From positions 12,401,384-12,465,383 of the forward strand of contig NC_051087.1 of assembly GCF_901709675.1 (NCBI RefSeq): a stretch of 64,000 bases of DNA, in the 5' to 3' direction. The stretch is from Syngnathus acus. Its lineage: Eukaryota > Chordata > Actinopteri > Syngnathiformes > Syngnathidae. The notes under the pieces are model-generated. The model did not search any database and was not told the origin of the DNA. It was given only the letters and a program-made list of their open reading frames with translations. Below are positions 24,371 to 35,997 of the stretch, one piece after another. Both the position numbers and the translations under genes were made by a program. Position 1 is the stretch's first letter, and every line of letters starts with the position of its first letter.

Positions 24371-25496
24371 TAATATTCAGAGTCATAATGTACTCCAGGG
24401 ATGGATAACTTAAATGGTGGAAGTGGCCACAATTTTTCATCAGTGCTACTTAGTTGGGCGCATAGGACCATGCACTTAACCAGATGTATGACAAAAATGC
24501 GACTTTAAATATGGACAAAATACACATATATGTGCAAAATATATATCAAATAAAAAAAAAATCAATGCATGTATAAAACACATCTTGACCCAACAACAAA
24601 AGCTTTAAAGCAAATAACAAAATAACCACATGGTGTAATAAAAAAGGGCTCTCTTGCATAAAAACAATACCATTCAAAGATGACAGAAAACTGCTGAACG
24701 ACAAAACAAACCAAAAATAAATCAACATTAAGTTTTTACTTAATAAACTCAGCAAGAGTGTTAATGTTATTATTTTAGGTTATTTCAGGTTATTTCTAGG
24801 GTTCAACCTGAAATGAAATTTGATCAGCGCTCAAACATATGTGGCAATTGGCAAATGTTGCACATTCAGTTGCTGAATACAAAAGACATAGGCAAGACAT
24901 AGACACGCCTGACTGTAAATACAGGTTTGTAATCTAACCAACTCATCTCACGTCATTCAAGACATCATTCAAGACATCATTCAAGACAATGCAATTGCGA
25001 TAACACCTTCAATGAAGGAGGAAATAACAGTATTTTTAGAACTTCTTGTAAACATGTATGGGAGTGGTTTACAGTTTTCTGTAAGTCACAAAACGAAACT
25101 GCAAGCTTGGAAACAATGGGAGTTTTATGAGAACTGTATACCACTTCATTTCTTTGTACCCACAGTTTCTATTAAATCTTTGCCTAGGTTTGGGTTCGTG
25201 GCATACACTAAAAACTGTTTTGAAGAAAGTGTCAATACTTGTACACATTTTAAACATGATTTATAGAAGTAACAATCAAAATGCTGTAAATTACTGGACA
25301 GCTTTACAGTTGCAAAACAAGCAACACAATGCGTAATATTCCAATGAATCACGAGAGGCCTAACAACTTCAATCAAGAGTTTTGTTTTAGAAAGAAGAAA
25401 TCATGATCTCCAATAATCCAACAAAACAATATTATAACATTTTCTTACATCACTGCTGAAATAATTAAATTTAGGCCCAAAAGTGGTGCTTTTCCC
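24371..25496. other. Intergenic, no gene seen
   Basis: AT-rich unique sequence with a 12-base word (ATTCAAGACATC) repeated three times at about 24955-24990. The open frames near 25012-25266 have no recognisable content. Confidence 0.5.
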
Positions 25497-25700
25497 TGAC
25501 ATGTGGGCAGGCAGCGTGGGTTCATTTCCCACTCAGTAATGGTGCAAACGTGAGTGTGAATGGTTGGCTGTCTCTATGTATACGTGCCCTGTGACTGACG
25601 GGTGACCAGTTCAGGGTGTAGTCCAGCTTTCATCTGAAGCCAGCTGGGATCGGCTCTAGCAGCCCGTGACCCAGAAGTGGTATTGAAATGCATAAATGGA
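25497..25700 (+). repeat. Internally deleted tRNA-SINE copy
   Basis: It contains GGTTCATTTCC, GTGACTGACGGGTGACCAGTTCAGGGTGT, and the AGCTGGGATCGGCTCTAGC body block, ending in AAATGCATAAATGGATAA. Part of the body is missing. Confidence 0.6.
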
Positions 25701-26859
25701 TAACAATATCAATAATTCATTTTTTTTAGACAGGAAACAGAAATGTGAATAGAAGAATATATATTAGTTGATTCAGAAGATTATTTAATGATATGGCAAC
25801 TTGGTGTTTTAACTCAGTCAGCATGTCGTGCCATTATTTGGAGTTCAGGGATGAAATGTAAGGCTGCTTAAGTGATTTTTAAAAAAGGATCTAAGTGCCA
25901 TAATTTAATTGACATTTATTCTACTCCACTGGCTTGTCATGAAAGTCATGCAAGGTTCGTAATATGCTCTCCGGACCACCAGACCACTCACCTGTTTTAG
26001 AATCACACTGCATTGCTATTTGTGACCAACTATAATGTCTTTGTATACACATTTATTTCTAACCAGTGGAGGTCAACATGGCAGTGTATACCCTGATGAT
26101 TGCCTACAGGCGGACTCCTGGCTTCGAGTGTAATTTTGACGTGGCCTTTTGGGGGGGTTTGAGTCTGTCAGACTAGACAGCTAGCTTCTATTTTTCAGGT
26201 AATCTCGTCTGTATTGACTTAATGGCTTGTCCCAATTTAGGGCTGCGGTTTAGTGCGGAGGAACACTATACCCCAGATCGGGGCAAACGTATCCTAATGT
26301 AACATTTTAGCTGCAATTGGGGGACATTAACGCCTTTCCTTCAATCCCTGAAGGCTGTTGTCACGACCATCCAGCACCCCCACCCCCTCTGGAGAAGCAC
26401 TCAAAAAGCCCCTTGAGACCACAGATTTACAGGATCATCTTCTAGGGCGTCCATGTGTGTGTGTGAACATAGAGTGGTCTGTGGATTGCTGTAGGCTGTA
26501 GACTGATTTGGTTTTGTTAGGCTGAGAGGATTTGTGCCACGGCAAAGCTTTAGCTGTTTTAAAAGTCTCTTCCTCCCTTCCTTAATTTCCCTCTCACTCG
26601 CTTCCTCCCCTCAATGGGGATAGGGAAGTAATTATTCGTGACTTAAATACCCTTGATGGGTTTCGTGGAGAGAAGGGGAACAGTGTGCAGTGTCGCCAAA
26701 GCTGAATGATAATATTGGACTAAAACATGTAATTGGAGATGTTGCATTATTTTCTGATGATAAATAATAATTTAAGAAGCTGCAATTGCATTTTATGGGA
26801 ACCTATCTCCTTTTTATTTTTTATGTGGCTGACTGCATGTAAATTAAACCAACTCTGCA
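25701..26859. other. Intergenic, no gene seen
   Basis: Unique sequence. GC-richer patches at about 26090-26400 have no consistent reading frame and no recognisable repeat. Confidence 0.45.
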
Positions 26860-27270
26860 CCCCGTTTGGATCAGAACAAAGCGGCCTTGTCTCACAGATT
26901 GTAAAATCTCACAAACACGCTCCTTCACACTGTAGCCCTCATATGGAAACATCAGTACTTCCTGCCAACAAGATTGTGGTTCTCCTCCAACCCTGTGCTA
27001 ACTAACTGTTTCATGTGCGTCAGTTCTGCCAGATCAAATGTCCCGTGTCCTGCGCGCTTATCAAACCACACAATGGACCTCCTGCTGTCGGCACATAGAA
27101 GGCCGACTACCCAGAAAGCATTCATTTCCCCGCTCGGCCTAATCCTGCATCCCAGGAGAGATGAGCAGGAGGCTAATGAATACAGAGAAAGAAATACAAG
27201 TTTGCAAAACACTTTGTTTTCCATGGAATCAAGTGTACAAGGCCTTATAAATGCAAAAGATTCATAATTA
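26860..27270. promoter_or_regulatory. Candidate conserved non-coding element
   Basis: About 400 bases of unique, balanced-composition sequence between AT-rich flanks. Both strands show long open frames (97 and 150 codons) without recognisable domains, which is typical of constrained non-coding DNA with few stop codons. It includes CTCGGCCTAATCCTGCATCCC and GAGGCTAATGAATACAG. Conservation was not tested. Confidence 0.27.
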
Positions 27271-27824
27271 TCCAAACACATATTCAGTAGCCACAAAAGA
27301 TTTATTTGTTGTGTTAAAATGAAAGCCATTTTGAAAATAGGGTCTGTGGTTAGATAAGACTCATTATGTGTGCGATTATGCAACCGAACTGGCCTATTTT
27401 CCACTTACACTGTGGGCTTGTTGCATAAGTGCATCAGTGAAATAGTCACATAGTCACTGTCCACCAACCTGCGCTAAACCTCATCTGGCTGTGTTGCCTG
27501 CAACTCTGTGCACCTATTTGTCCACTTAGAATCTTGGGTATTTTTGTGTGTTTTTTCCATTAACTGTTTTTCAAACCAAAGACAAACACAAGTAAAAATA
27601 AACTATGTTCCCATAAAACAACAAGAAAAAATACTATAGCAAAAAAATGAGACCATTGTAAATCATATTTGTATGATTATTATTGTTTCCACAAATAGAA
27701 CAATACAGAACATTGACATCACCGTTGCTACTTTTGTTCCTCTGCATTTTTTCACAATAGACTATTTTATTCACTTTCGTTATGGTTATACCAATTTATG
27801 TTATATTTATACGCTTTGTTACAG

Positions 27825-27912
27825 CTGCAGCTGTTGTGAAATACGCTATATAAATAAAGTTGTATTGTATTGTAATGTATTGTTTTGCATTGTATTGTAT
27901 CACATCGCATCG
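27825..27912 (+). repeat. LINE/SINE 3' tail with TTGTA/ATTG units
   Basis: GAAATACGCTATATAAATAAAG leads into TTGTATTG units ending TCACATCGCA. It matches 17156-17245 closely. The CGCTATATAAATAAA block is the usual 3' end of fish L2-type elements. Confidence 0.6.
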
Positions 27913-27999
27913 CAACCTTACCCTTGTATTTGTTGAACTTTAAAACGAAAATCAAAATAAGTGTTGCAAGTGTAAAAGATTGGGGCCACACGGCTTTGT

Positions 28000-28165
28000 G
28001 TTCAAGTGGTCATCAATCCCCAGCTATTGTGACCATGTCAGAGTGTCCTTGCACAAGATGCTGAACCCCCAGTTGCTCCGGATGGTGTGTTATCAGTAGG
28101 TGAAGGAGCTTTGAGTACCAAAGATAGAAAAGTGTTACAAGTGATAAGTAAATATTCACTATTAC
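28000..28165 (+). repeat. Fish interspersed repeat fragment
   Basis: It contains GTCAGAGTGTCCTTGCACAAGATGCTGAACCCCCAGTTGCTCC and ends AGAAAAGTGTTACAAGTGA, a known teleost repeat pattern (the 'one's-place' GTCCTTGGGCAAGACACTTAACCC type). A longer relative sits in a ccdc40 intron at 50200-50535. Confidence 0.55.
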
Positions 28166-28974
28166 TGAGAGCCAGAAGAGGACAGAGTCTCCAGCTTTGG
28201 CCCACAAGTCCCAGGCTTGCTTAAAATCATTACCAAGGCCTTTTGCAAGTCAATATATTGGCACTGGGGAGAGCTATTGCCTCTATTTTGAGAACATTTG
28301 CTTGGCTAAAAATGTAACAGGTGATTTTGTGTGTGGGTGTGTGTGCACGAACATATGCAAGTGTGTGTGTGTTTGTGCATATGTGAGATAGAGAAAGTGA
28401 GAAAAAAACAAAGTGCCCTTCCTATAGGTCGATGGCTTTAGCTGGAGGTTTTAATTAGCTAATCAGTTGAACATGGGCTTTTAAGCGAGGTGGGGAATGC
28501 AACTAAAACCGGTTGTCAATACCCATTAAAATGGCTGCCTCAGCTGTGCTTGCTCAGGCAAGGCCATATTTAAATGCTACTGAAAAAGGGAAATAAAAGT
28601 GCTGAAAGATTTTTGCTTTAAGGAACATGAACTCTATGGTGTATATTTGGAAGTTTGGTATAGAAGAAGGATTCTGTTCAAATAAATAGATGGGTGGGTA
28701 GATTTTTTTAAGAGTATGAACAGTTATGTTGGATTAATCACGTTAATAATGCGTTAAACTGACCCCGCTAGTTAACATCTTTCAAAGAAACTGTAAAAAG
28801 ACTAAAATATTTGCACATAATTCCTGCAAATCCCAATTGTACCTGTGTGCGTGCGTGACACAAAACTTTTGTTTTGAAGGATATGTTTCTAAGTATGCAA
28901 AAATATAGACAGTACTGTTATCTCTCGCTATATCACAGTTCACCTTTCATGGCCTCGCTGCTTCACGGATTTTT
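28166..28974. other. Intergenic; TG-rich run and a possible regulatory block
   Basis: A GT-rich run lies at about 28327-28385. The following block (about 28425-28560) has TTTTAATTAGCTAATCAGTTGAACATGGGC, a homeodomain-like cluster. No gene is seen. Confidence 0.4.
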
Positions 28975-29062
28975 TTCAGTGCATTGTGTTAGCGTTGTGT
29001 TAGCCCTTTGAGACTGCTTGTGATTTAGGGCTATACAAATAAACTTGACTTGACTTGACTTA
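28975..29062 (+). repeat. L2-type LINE 3' tail (TTGACT)n
   Basis: GCCCTTTGAGACTGCTTGTGATTTAGGGCTATACAAATAAACTTGAC is followed by short TTGACT repeats. The same 3' end lies at 40440-40515, so both are copies of one LINE family tail. Confidence 0.7.
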
Positions 29063-31562
29063 TGGCTTCAGAAGTAAAAGACGCAACAGAGGCAGTCAGA
29101 AATACACGTGAGTCACGATTTGTCCTACTATATACGTAGTACATACTTCGTATTGATGATTAAAATGATCATTTTACTGTAGTTATTTGTAAGAAAGCGT
29201 TTACTTCTCTTTGTTAAACAAATGCTTGGGTCTGGTCTGAAAACTAGTTTTGTTCTCTGATTTCAGTGTTACACATAATGGTAAAAAAAATAAAGGTTTC
29301 TACTTCACGGATTTGCCTGTCACGGGTTCTTTTCGGACTGTAACCTCAGCGAAAAGTGAGGGATTATTGTATTTAAATAAAATCTTAGAATCTATTAGCT
29401 CTGTAAGGACTTTTATATTTATATTTTATATTTATATTTTATATATAAATATATTTTATATTACTTTTATACTTATATATTTATATATTATATTAAATAT
29501 TTCGGTGGGAATTCACATTGTGTATGAAATAGACAAAGAGCACTGGGCAAGACAAAAGAATTTTGCATTCAAATTGTGTTCTGCTGTGCCACATCTTCCC
29601 TCTGCCTCGGTGGAAAAATATCACTGGAACGATGCTGCTTTTCCACTTCATGACTATAATGAGACAGGGCTGTTTGGGCCTGAGACTTCTATGGAGAAAG
29701 TGATTTTCTTTTTCAAAGGCATAACACACACCTGTGTGTGGCCAAAAAAGGAAAGAACAAAACTGTCAATTTTCACTGGGCAGGCTGAAAGTTGACATCA
29801 ACATTTTTCACTCATGCACACACATGGTCAGAAAAAGAGTCTCCCGTCTGTCATAAAGAGGGATAGGAAAAAAATCTTTCTGGACTCGACACAAATATAG
29901 GGCCCAGTAAGCCTATGCAGTCTTTTAACTACAAAGCATGGGGTGCCTTAATAAGGATGAGGTAATAAATAGTCTATTTTTTTTTTTATAAACAGCATGT
30001 AGACAGAGAAACACACACACAAACAAACACGTACATGCACGGATGTGCGCACACACGCATATATTGCTTGCTCTTTCTTGCCGTCCCTATGGCCAAAAAG
30101 GCATCTGCTGCTCAGACTGATGTCATCTGGAGATAATAAGTCGACCCAGCATGGCAGCAGTCCGCTGCTGGAGCCTCAGACCTCCTTTAGGCTGCATGTG
30201 CTTTCCACGATCTGGCAAGCTACATCTGGGAAAGCAGGTAAACAAGATAGTGTTGTGCAAAATAAAGCCTCTGGGCTTGGGGCACACTAACACTGAACAA
30301 CTCATTTTTGTGTGGGGGTTTGCAGTATGCGGCAAATGCAATCTCTCCTCAAGAAACCCCCCCACTCCCCGCTTCTACAAAACCACTGACAGACAACAAA
30401 CTAGAGAGTAGAGACAAGGAAAGCTCCCTACTACGAGTGACTATAAACTGGTGCTAAAGCCAACATGTAACCACTGCATTGTTGCTTTTGGGTGCAGATT
30501 GTGCGCCTTGGCATGTCAAATTTACTGGGCAGTAGAGACAGCCTTGCAGAGGTTGTATTATTCTGTATATAGTACTGTATTCATTAATATGTAAATTGTA
30601 AGTACAATCTATGTTTATTTGCCTAACAGTGTATGACTAAATATGACACCATGCAGAATCAAAACATGGATATATGAGAAATAAACCCCAAAAAATATTA
30701 GGTCATACATTTTATTGCCAGTTTTCCAATGATGTTTTACAAGTAAAAATCGTACTCCTATAGTATATTGGCCATATACAGGCCATAGCTTGCATTCGTC
30801 TATATGTCATATGATAACTACCATAACAATAAAAAAAAGTCAACCTTTTATCTGTGCGCTTAAGATGAGTGTATTTTTTTCTCAGCTGGTTTCAGGTCTC
30901 TATCAAAGCCATATGTCCCTCACTACAGTACACAGTATACTGTTAGTGACACCACACTCTCCACAAGCTAACACTTTTTAGTGTACTATAGTTATCTGAC
31001 ATTTTAAATAATATATGTACACTACAAATTGACTGTTGATTAGAATATCCAAAAATCATAAATCATAAGTTGTATGCTAATAGATGTATGTATAATGTGG
31101 AAACAGTATTAAATTGGAAACAAATTTCAATATACAAATGTATAAAAATTGGAGAGCCAAAGTATGCAAATTTTAAATTGTGTATCCAGAAACAAGACTA
31201 ACTGAACAAAAGACAAGATAAAGACAGGACCGCCGACGAGAGACGAGAACAATCCGACAGGGGTGTGACACACAGACAGGATTTATATACGCGACAGGTA
31301 ACGAGAAGCAGGTGACTGTGATTAGTACATAGATTGAGAGTAGACACAGGAAGGGAGGGGCGAGCACACAGACACTGACAGTGTTTGCATGCATTTGGTT
31401 AAATGTACAAACTATAAGATTTTAGTCAGTCACGAGACAACATGTATTACTTTATGTTCATGAATCCATGTTTTTACAGCACCATGGAGTTAAGCTCAAA
31501 GGACCAAGATTACTTCATGCAGAAGCAGCCACAGAAAAGTACTGCAAAACAATGCTTTAAAC
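29063..31562. other. Intergenic, no gene seen
   Basis: Unique sequence with a TATATTTA-rich run at about 29405-29505 and a small CA run at 30010-30060. The 181-codon frame at 29250-29795 crosses the AT-rich run and has no recognisable domain. No gene is supported. Confidence 0.5.
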
Positions 31563-31880
31563 CAAACTCAAGGCCCGGGGGCCAGATACGGCCCGCCACA
31601 TCATTTTATGTGGCCCGCGAAGACAAATAGTGCATCAAATTCGTGTCATTACTAGAATTGCAAATTGTCTTCACTTTTAATATCTTTTTTCTTTTAAAAT
31701 ATTTGACCAGTTTTTACTCATCTGATTTGAAAACGAGTTATTTGTCAGTTTGTTTTATAGCTTTTACTGCATATAATATGAGGTGCTCATACATTTATTT
31801 GGGTTGACAGTCATAATGGCCCTCCGAAAGAAGCTATGACTACAATGCGGCCCGTGAAAAAAATGAGTTTGACACCTCTG
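31563..31880 (+). mobile_element. Non-autonomous hAT element, copy 3
   Basis: It is very similar to 6845-7169 throughout (ACGGCCCGCCACATCATTTTATGTGGCCCGCG, then TTGGGTTGACAGTCATAATGGCCCTCCGAAAG). The right end is the terminal TTTGACACCTCTG; the outermost left bases (CAGGGGTGT) are missing, so the copy is slightly truncated at that end. Confidence 0.8.
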
Positions 31881-32388
31881 CTAAACCAACTTACAAACAA
31901 AGCAGTCATGTATGAAGCAGATATCTTGCAGGCTGCACAGAAAAATCTGAATCTTGCCACAATGTCTCAATCTAGTTTTGAACGTGGTATGAATTAGTTA
32001 GGTAATATAAATTAATACATTTTAATACTAATAATACATCATTCGTCTGCGTCAAAAGCGTCGACTGCTGTGTAAGTGTGGACACACACACACACACACG
32101 TACCACTGGCATCAGCATAAGCCAGAAGAAGCAGAAAATGCGCTGAAAAAGACCACTGAGTTACTTTGGACAGCCTGTGTCCCACTCATGCCGCCTACCT
32201 TGACTGTGGTCCATTATAGGAGCTATTAAAGGAGCTAACAGCCATCAATCTGCCCATTTGGACAGCAGCAAGTGGGTGGATTAAGTGGATGGACTGGAAG
32301 GCCTCCGCTATTATCTTGCTCAATTTCTTGCTTACTGAACTGCCAGCTTTTTTTATTTCTTATCTACCATTTTCCTACGCATGGTACC
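31881..32388. other. Intergenic, no gene seen
   Basis: Unique sequence with a short CA run at about 32083-32099. No gene is seen. Confidence 0.5.
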
Positions 32389-32985
32389 TATAGTGCTGTG
32401 AAAAAGTATTTGCCCCATTCCCAAGTTATTTTGCTTCTTTACTACAGTTAAATGTTTCAAATCATTAATTTGGTCGATTTTGATATCTCACAAAGACAAC
32501 CCAAGCAAATACAAAATGCAGATTTTAAATAACAGGTCAACTGTGGTAAACCATCGTTATCGAAAAGCCGAGTTCAATATAACTGGCCACACCAAGGCCT
32601 GATTATGCTCAGATTTATTCAATCAATAATTCTTTAGTAGTACCTTTCAGTAAAAAGTAAGAACTAGGCTACAATCTGGGAAAAAGTACAATGGTATTTC
32701 CAAGGCTTTTGGTACTTACGCAAACATTCCTCGGAGTTGTCAGCCAATCAAAATTACCAACATTGCAATAATGACTGATCACAAATGAACCCACAATGAG
32801 GTCCAAAGAAATACAGACGTCATTGGCCTCAGTCAAGGACTTGCTACTCCAGATCCTGGACAACCTGCTGTGATTCATGGAACAATGTACTCAGCTGTAT
32901 ACTAGAAGATACTGTAGGTAATCTTTCGACCATTATTTTCCGCAGGGCACTTTATGCTCATAAACCTTTATATTAATGAGTTATC

Positions 32986-33461
32986 TGTCATACCGTTAGG
33001 GTTTGTGGGTTGTTATTGTCTTGTCTTTTTTGTTGTATTGTCACTTCCTGTTTTATTTTGATAAGTAACTCTCCTCTCGTTTCAGTTTGTGGGCCCTTCC
33101 TCTGTGCGTCAGTCTGATTGTCTTCCCTGATCCTAATTGTGTGCCCCTGTGCCCTTGATTCTAATTGTGTGCACCTGTGCCCTTACCTTTCTGTGTGTAT
33201 TTAGTCAGCGTCTTCCCCTTGTCTTGTGCCAGTGCGTCTTGTCGTGTCAGGAGGACTAGCGATCACGTAAGCTGAAAAATAATTTTGAATACCTTGTTTT
33301 TTTGTCTAGTTTTTTTGAAGAACCCTTTTTATTCTCGATTTACCCAGAGAACTGTTTAGTGTTGTTGTTTTTTTTTGCCTGAATTTCCCTCTTCTGATTT
33401 TGATTTTTGCCGTTTTTTGTCACTCTGCATCCGAGTCCTCTCCTTTGTTCCTAGCCTGACA
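32986..33461 (+). repeat. 5' LTR of Gypsy element
   Basis: It is a direct copy of 35173-35663 with several substitutions and small indels. It lacks the block of about 30 bases in the 3' LTR that contains the AATAAA signal. The probable primer-binding site follows at once, before the gag ATG at 33479. Confidence 0.88.
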
Positions 33462-33478
33462 GTACGCACTGGCCAGGC

Positions 33479-34509
33479 ATGGACTCGGCAGAGTCGGAGC
33501 AGCTGACCGCTGCGTTACGCTCCCAGGCATCGCGGCTCGCCCACCACCAGGAGCAAGTGGAGGCTCTGGGTCTTGGAGTCCAAGGACTCGTGAAGAGTCA
33601 GGAAGAATTCAGAGGGGTGATGGCTACTCAGCTGGGCCTGCTGAGCAAACAGATGCAGGAAGTTCTCTCGCTTTTGACGGCGGGATCAGCAGCCGCAGCG
33701 GCGGCACCCAGTCCGCCGGCCGCACCCCCTGCGGCCCGTTCTGCCATCGCTCCCATTGTCGTAAGCTCCAGACTGGTTCCTCCTGAACGCTACTCCGGGG
33801 AAACCGGGCGCTGTAGATCATTCATTACTGAGTGCAAAATGCATTTTGAGCGTTCTCCAGGCGAATTCCCCACGAATCGCTCCCGGGTGGCCTTTATGAT
33901 CTCCTACCTAACGGGAAGGGCCCGGGTGTGGGCGACCGCCGAATGGGCTAGGGATTCCACCACATGTCATTCCCTCCACGCCTTCGAGGCCCTGCGTATG
34001 GTGTTCGATCCGATCTCCTCAGACCGGGAGAAGGTTCGGGAACTATGCCGGCTGACCCAGGGAAGTGAGTCTGTTGGGGACTATGCGATCCGCTTCGGCA
34101 CTCTGGCCGCGGAAAGCGGGTGGAACCCCATGGCCTTGTATGACTTCTTTCTCAGGGGCCTTTCGGGGCCCATCCAAGATAAACTCATCCCCCTCGACCT
34201 CCCCACCGACCTCGACTCTCTCATTGCTCTAGCCATTCGCACCGATAATCGCCTACAGGAATGGAAGAGGCAGCGCGCATCCAGATACGCACCTGCGCTC
34301 CCCCCAAACACCTGTGGCTGTACCATCGCTCCTCGGGGCGCACCTCCACATGCCGAATGAGACTCAACCACCCCCCGGGATTGAACCCATGCAGTTGGGC
34401 AGAGCCCGGTTAACAGAGGAGGAAAGGCAGCGCCGACACCAGGAGGGTAGATGTTTTTATTGCGGGGCGCAAGGACATATCCTCCTGCCGAGTGAGGATG
34501 GGGAGTAAT
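33479..34509 (+). pseudogene. Gypsy gag, frameshifted and missing part of the zinc knuckle
   Basis: The gag starts with ATG 17 bases after the LTR. The N-terminal part has a coiled-coil-like segment, an Ala/Pro-rich linker (about residues 77-100), then the Gag capsid-like domain (PERYSGETGRCRSF, MISYLTGRARVWATAEW, YAIRFGTLAAESGWNP, FLRGLS). The first frame stops at 34358-34360. A frameshift near 34350 carries the homology on in another frame (EPMQLGRARLTEEERQRRHQ), and the zinc knuckle CFYCGAQGHI lacks its last Cys because of a deletion ending in a stop at 34507. It is a broken structural gene of the LTR element. Confidence 0.85.
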
Positions 34510-34518
34510 TTTTCTCCC

Positions 34519-34905
34519 ACCAGTCAGAAGGTTCGGGACCAACCCATTGGCACTATTACTCACTTAGGAAAAGACACTGACATTGGGATGCTAATAGACT
34601 CTGGGGCCGACGAGAGTTTGATTGACTGGTCATTTGCTCAAAGATTGGGGGTCAAGTCTGAACTGTTAAACACTACCGTGAAAGCTAAGGCCCTCAATGG
34701 AAAAGCGCTTTTTGATATCACTCACATAACTTAGCCCATCACCCTGTCTTTTGGCAACCATCATGAGAAATTAAAATTGTATATAGTAAACACTCCCATG
34801 AACCCACTTATCCTCGGATACCCATGGTTAAAACCGCACAACCCAACCATAGACCGGAGAGATAAGGGGGTGGGGATTACATTGCAACAGTTCATGTCTC
34901 ATATC
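34519..34905 (+). pseudogene. Gypsy retropepsin-type protease remnant
   Basis: The frame contains the aspartic protease active site LIDSGADESLID (about 34591-34626) and, after an in-frame TAG at 34732-34734, the downstream LILGYPWLK motif (about 34810-34836). It cleaves the Gag-Pol polyprotein in intact elements. Here it is disabled by at least one stop and detached from an intact Gag. Confidence 0.8.
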
Positions 34906-34915
34906 TAACCTCCTG

Positions 34916-35161
34916 ATGGCCTCTAAAAGTGAACCTGACCATGTTTATGCTTCCTCCGCCATAGACCCAGAAACCCCAGGCCTGACCGGAGTGCCAGTTT
35001 ATCACCAACTCTCAGGTGTGTTCAGTAAGGTGAAGGCTACCTCTCTACCGCCCCATTGCCCATTCGATTGCGCCATTGAGCTCTTTCCCGGCTCCACCAT
35101 ACCTTCATTCCCTTTCGGCGCCCGAAAAACAGGCCCTGAATTGCAATCACATCCATCTTAG
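34916..35161 (+). pseudogene. Gypsy reverse transcriptase, N-terminal stub
   Basis: The frame encodes [30 protein letters not shown], the segment just upstream of the RT palm in Gypsy Pol proteins. It ends within about 15 bases of the 3' LTR. The catalytic RT domain, RNase H and integrase are deleted. Confidence 0.8.
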
Positions 35162-35172
35162 ATGAAAGAAAG

Positions 35173-35663
35173 TGTCATACCGTTAGGGTTTGTGGGTTGT
35201 TAGCTAGTCTTTTTTGTTGTATTGTCACTTCCTGTTTTATTTTGACAAGTAACTCTTATTTCAGTTCGTAGGCCCTTCCTGTGCATCAGTCTGATTGTCT
35301 TCCCTGATCCTAATTGTGTGCCCTTGCTCCTAATTGTGTGCACCCTTACCCTTCTGTGTGTATTTAGTCAGCGTCTTCCCCTTGTCTTGTGCTAGTGCGT
35401 CTTGTCGTGTCAGGAGAACTAGTGATCACGTAAGCTGAGAGATACTTTTGAATATCTTGTCTAGTTTTTTTTTTTTTTTTTTTTTTTGAAGAACCCTCAT
35501 TCTCGATTTACCCAGAGAACTGTTTAGTTTGTTTGGTTTTTTTTTTGCCTGGATTTCCCTCTTCGATGTGATTTTGATTTCTGCCGGATCTCGCCTGTCG
35601 AAATAAATTCCTGTGTTTTTTGTCACTCTGCATCCGAGTCCTCTCCTTGTTCCTAGCCTGACA
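35173..35663 (+). repeat. 3' LTR of Gypsy element
   Basis: It matches the 5' LTR along its length but keeps an extra GGATCTCGCCTGTCGAAATAAATTCCTGTG-type block (about 35586-35615) with a polyadenylation signal. A T-run at 35466-35487 is expanded relative to the 5' copy. Confidence 0.88.
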
Positions 35664-35997
35664 TCATCCATCCATTTTCTGTACCGCTTGTCCCCACGGG
35701 GTTGCAGGCGTGCCGGAGACTATCCAAGTAGTCATCAGGCGGTAGGCGGGGGACACCCTGAACTGGTTGCCAGTCAATCGCAGGGCACACAGAGACTAGC
35801 AACCATTCGCACTCGAATTCACACCTAGGGGCAATTTGGAGTGCTCAATTGGCCTACCAAGCATGTTATTGGGATGTGGGAGGAAACCCACGCGGACACG
35901 GAGAGAACATGCAAACTCCACACAGGAAGGATCGGAGGTGGAATCAAACCAGCACCCGCCTAACGGTGAGGCGGACGTGCGCCACCGAGCCACCATC
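35664..35997 (-). mobile_element. tRNA-derived SINE, minus strand, abutting the 3' LTR
   Basis: It reads in reverse from a tRNA-like head (GGTGGCTCGGTGGCGCAC, about 35978-35995) to a GAAAATGGATGGATGA tail (35664-35680). A 10-base word AATGAGTTAT lies at its head side (35998-36007) and again just left of the Gypsy element (32975-32984). The SINE thus seems to have inserted first and the LTR element then landed at its tail edge. Confidence 0.85.

Larger units (their letters stand above)
32986..35663 (+). mobile_element. Internally deleted Ty3/Gypsy LTR retrotransposon
   Basis: Two long direct repeats of about 476 and 491 bases, both starting TGTCATACCGTTAGGG and ending CCTAGCCTGACA (canonical TG...CA), enclose a broken gag, a broken protease and the first few dozen codons of reverse transcriptase. 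Most of RT, RNase H and integrase is gone; the internal part is only about 1.7 kb. The flanking five bases are TTATC at the left and TCATC at the right, probably a diverged target-site duplication. It is non-autonomous and likely inactive. Confidence 0.88.

Noticed and set aside
34081-34563. 160-codon reverse-strand frame
   Set aside because: It is antisense to the Gypsy gag; the sense strand has clear Gag and zinc-knuckle motifs.
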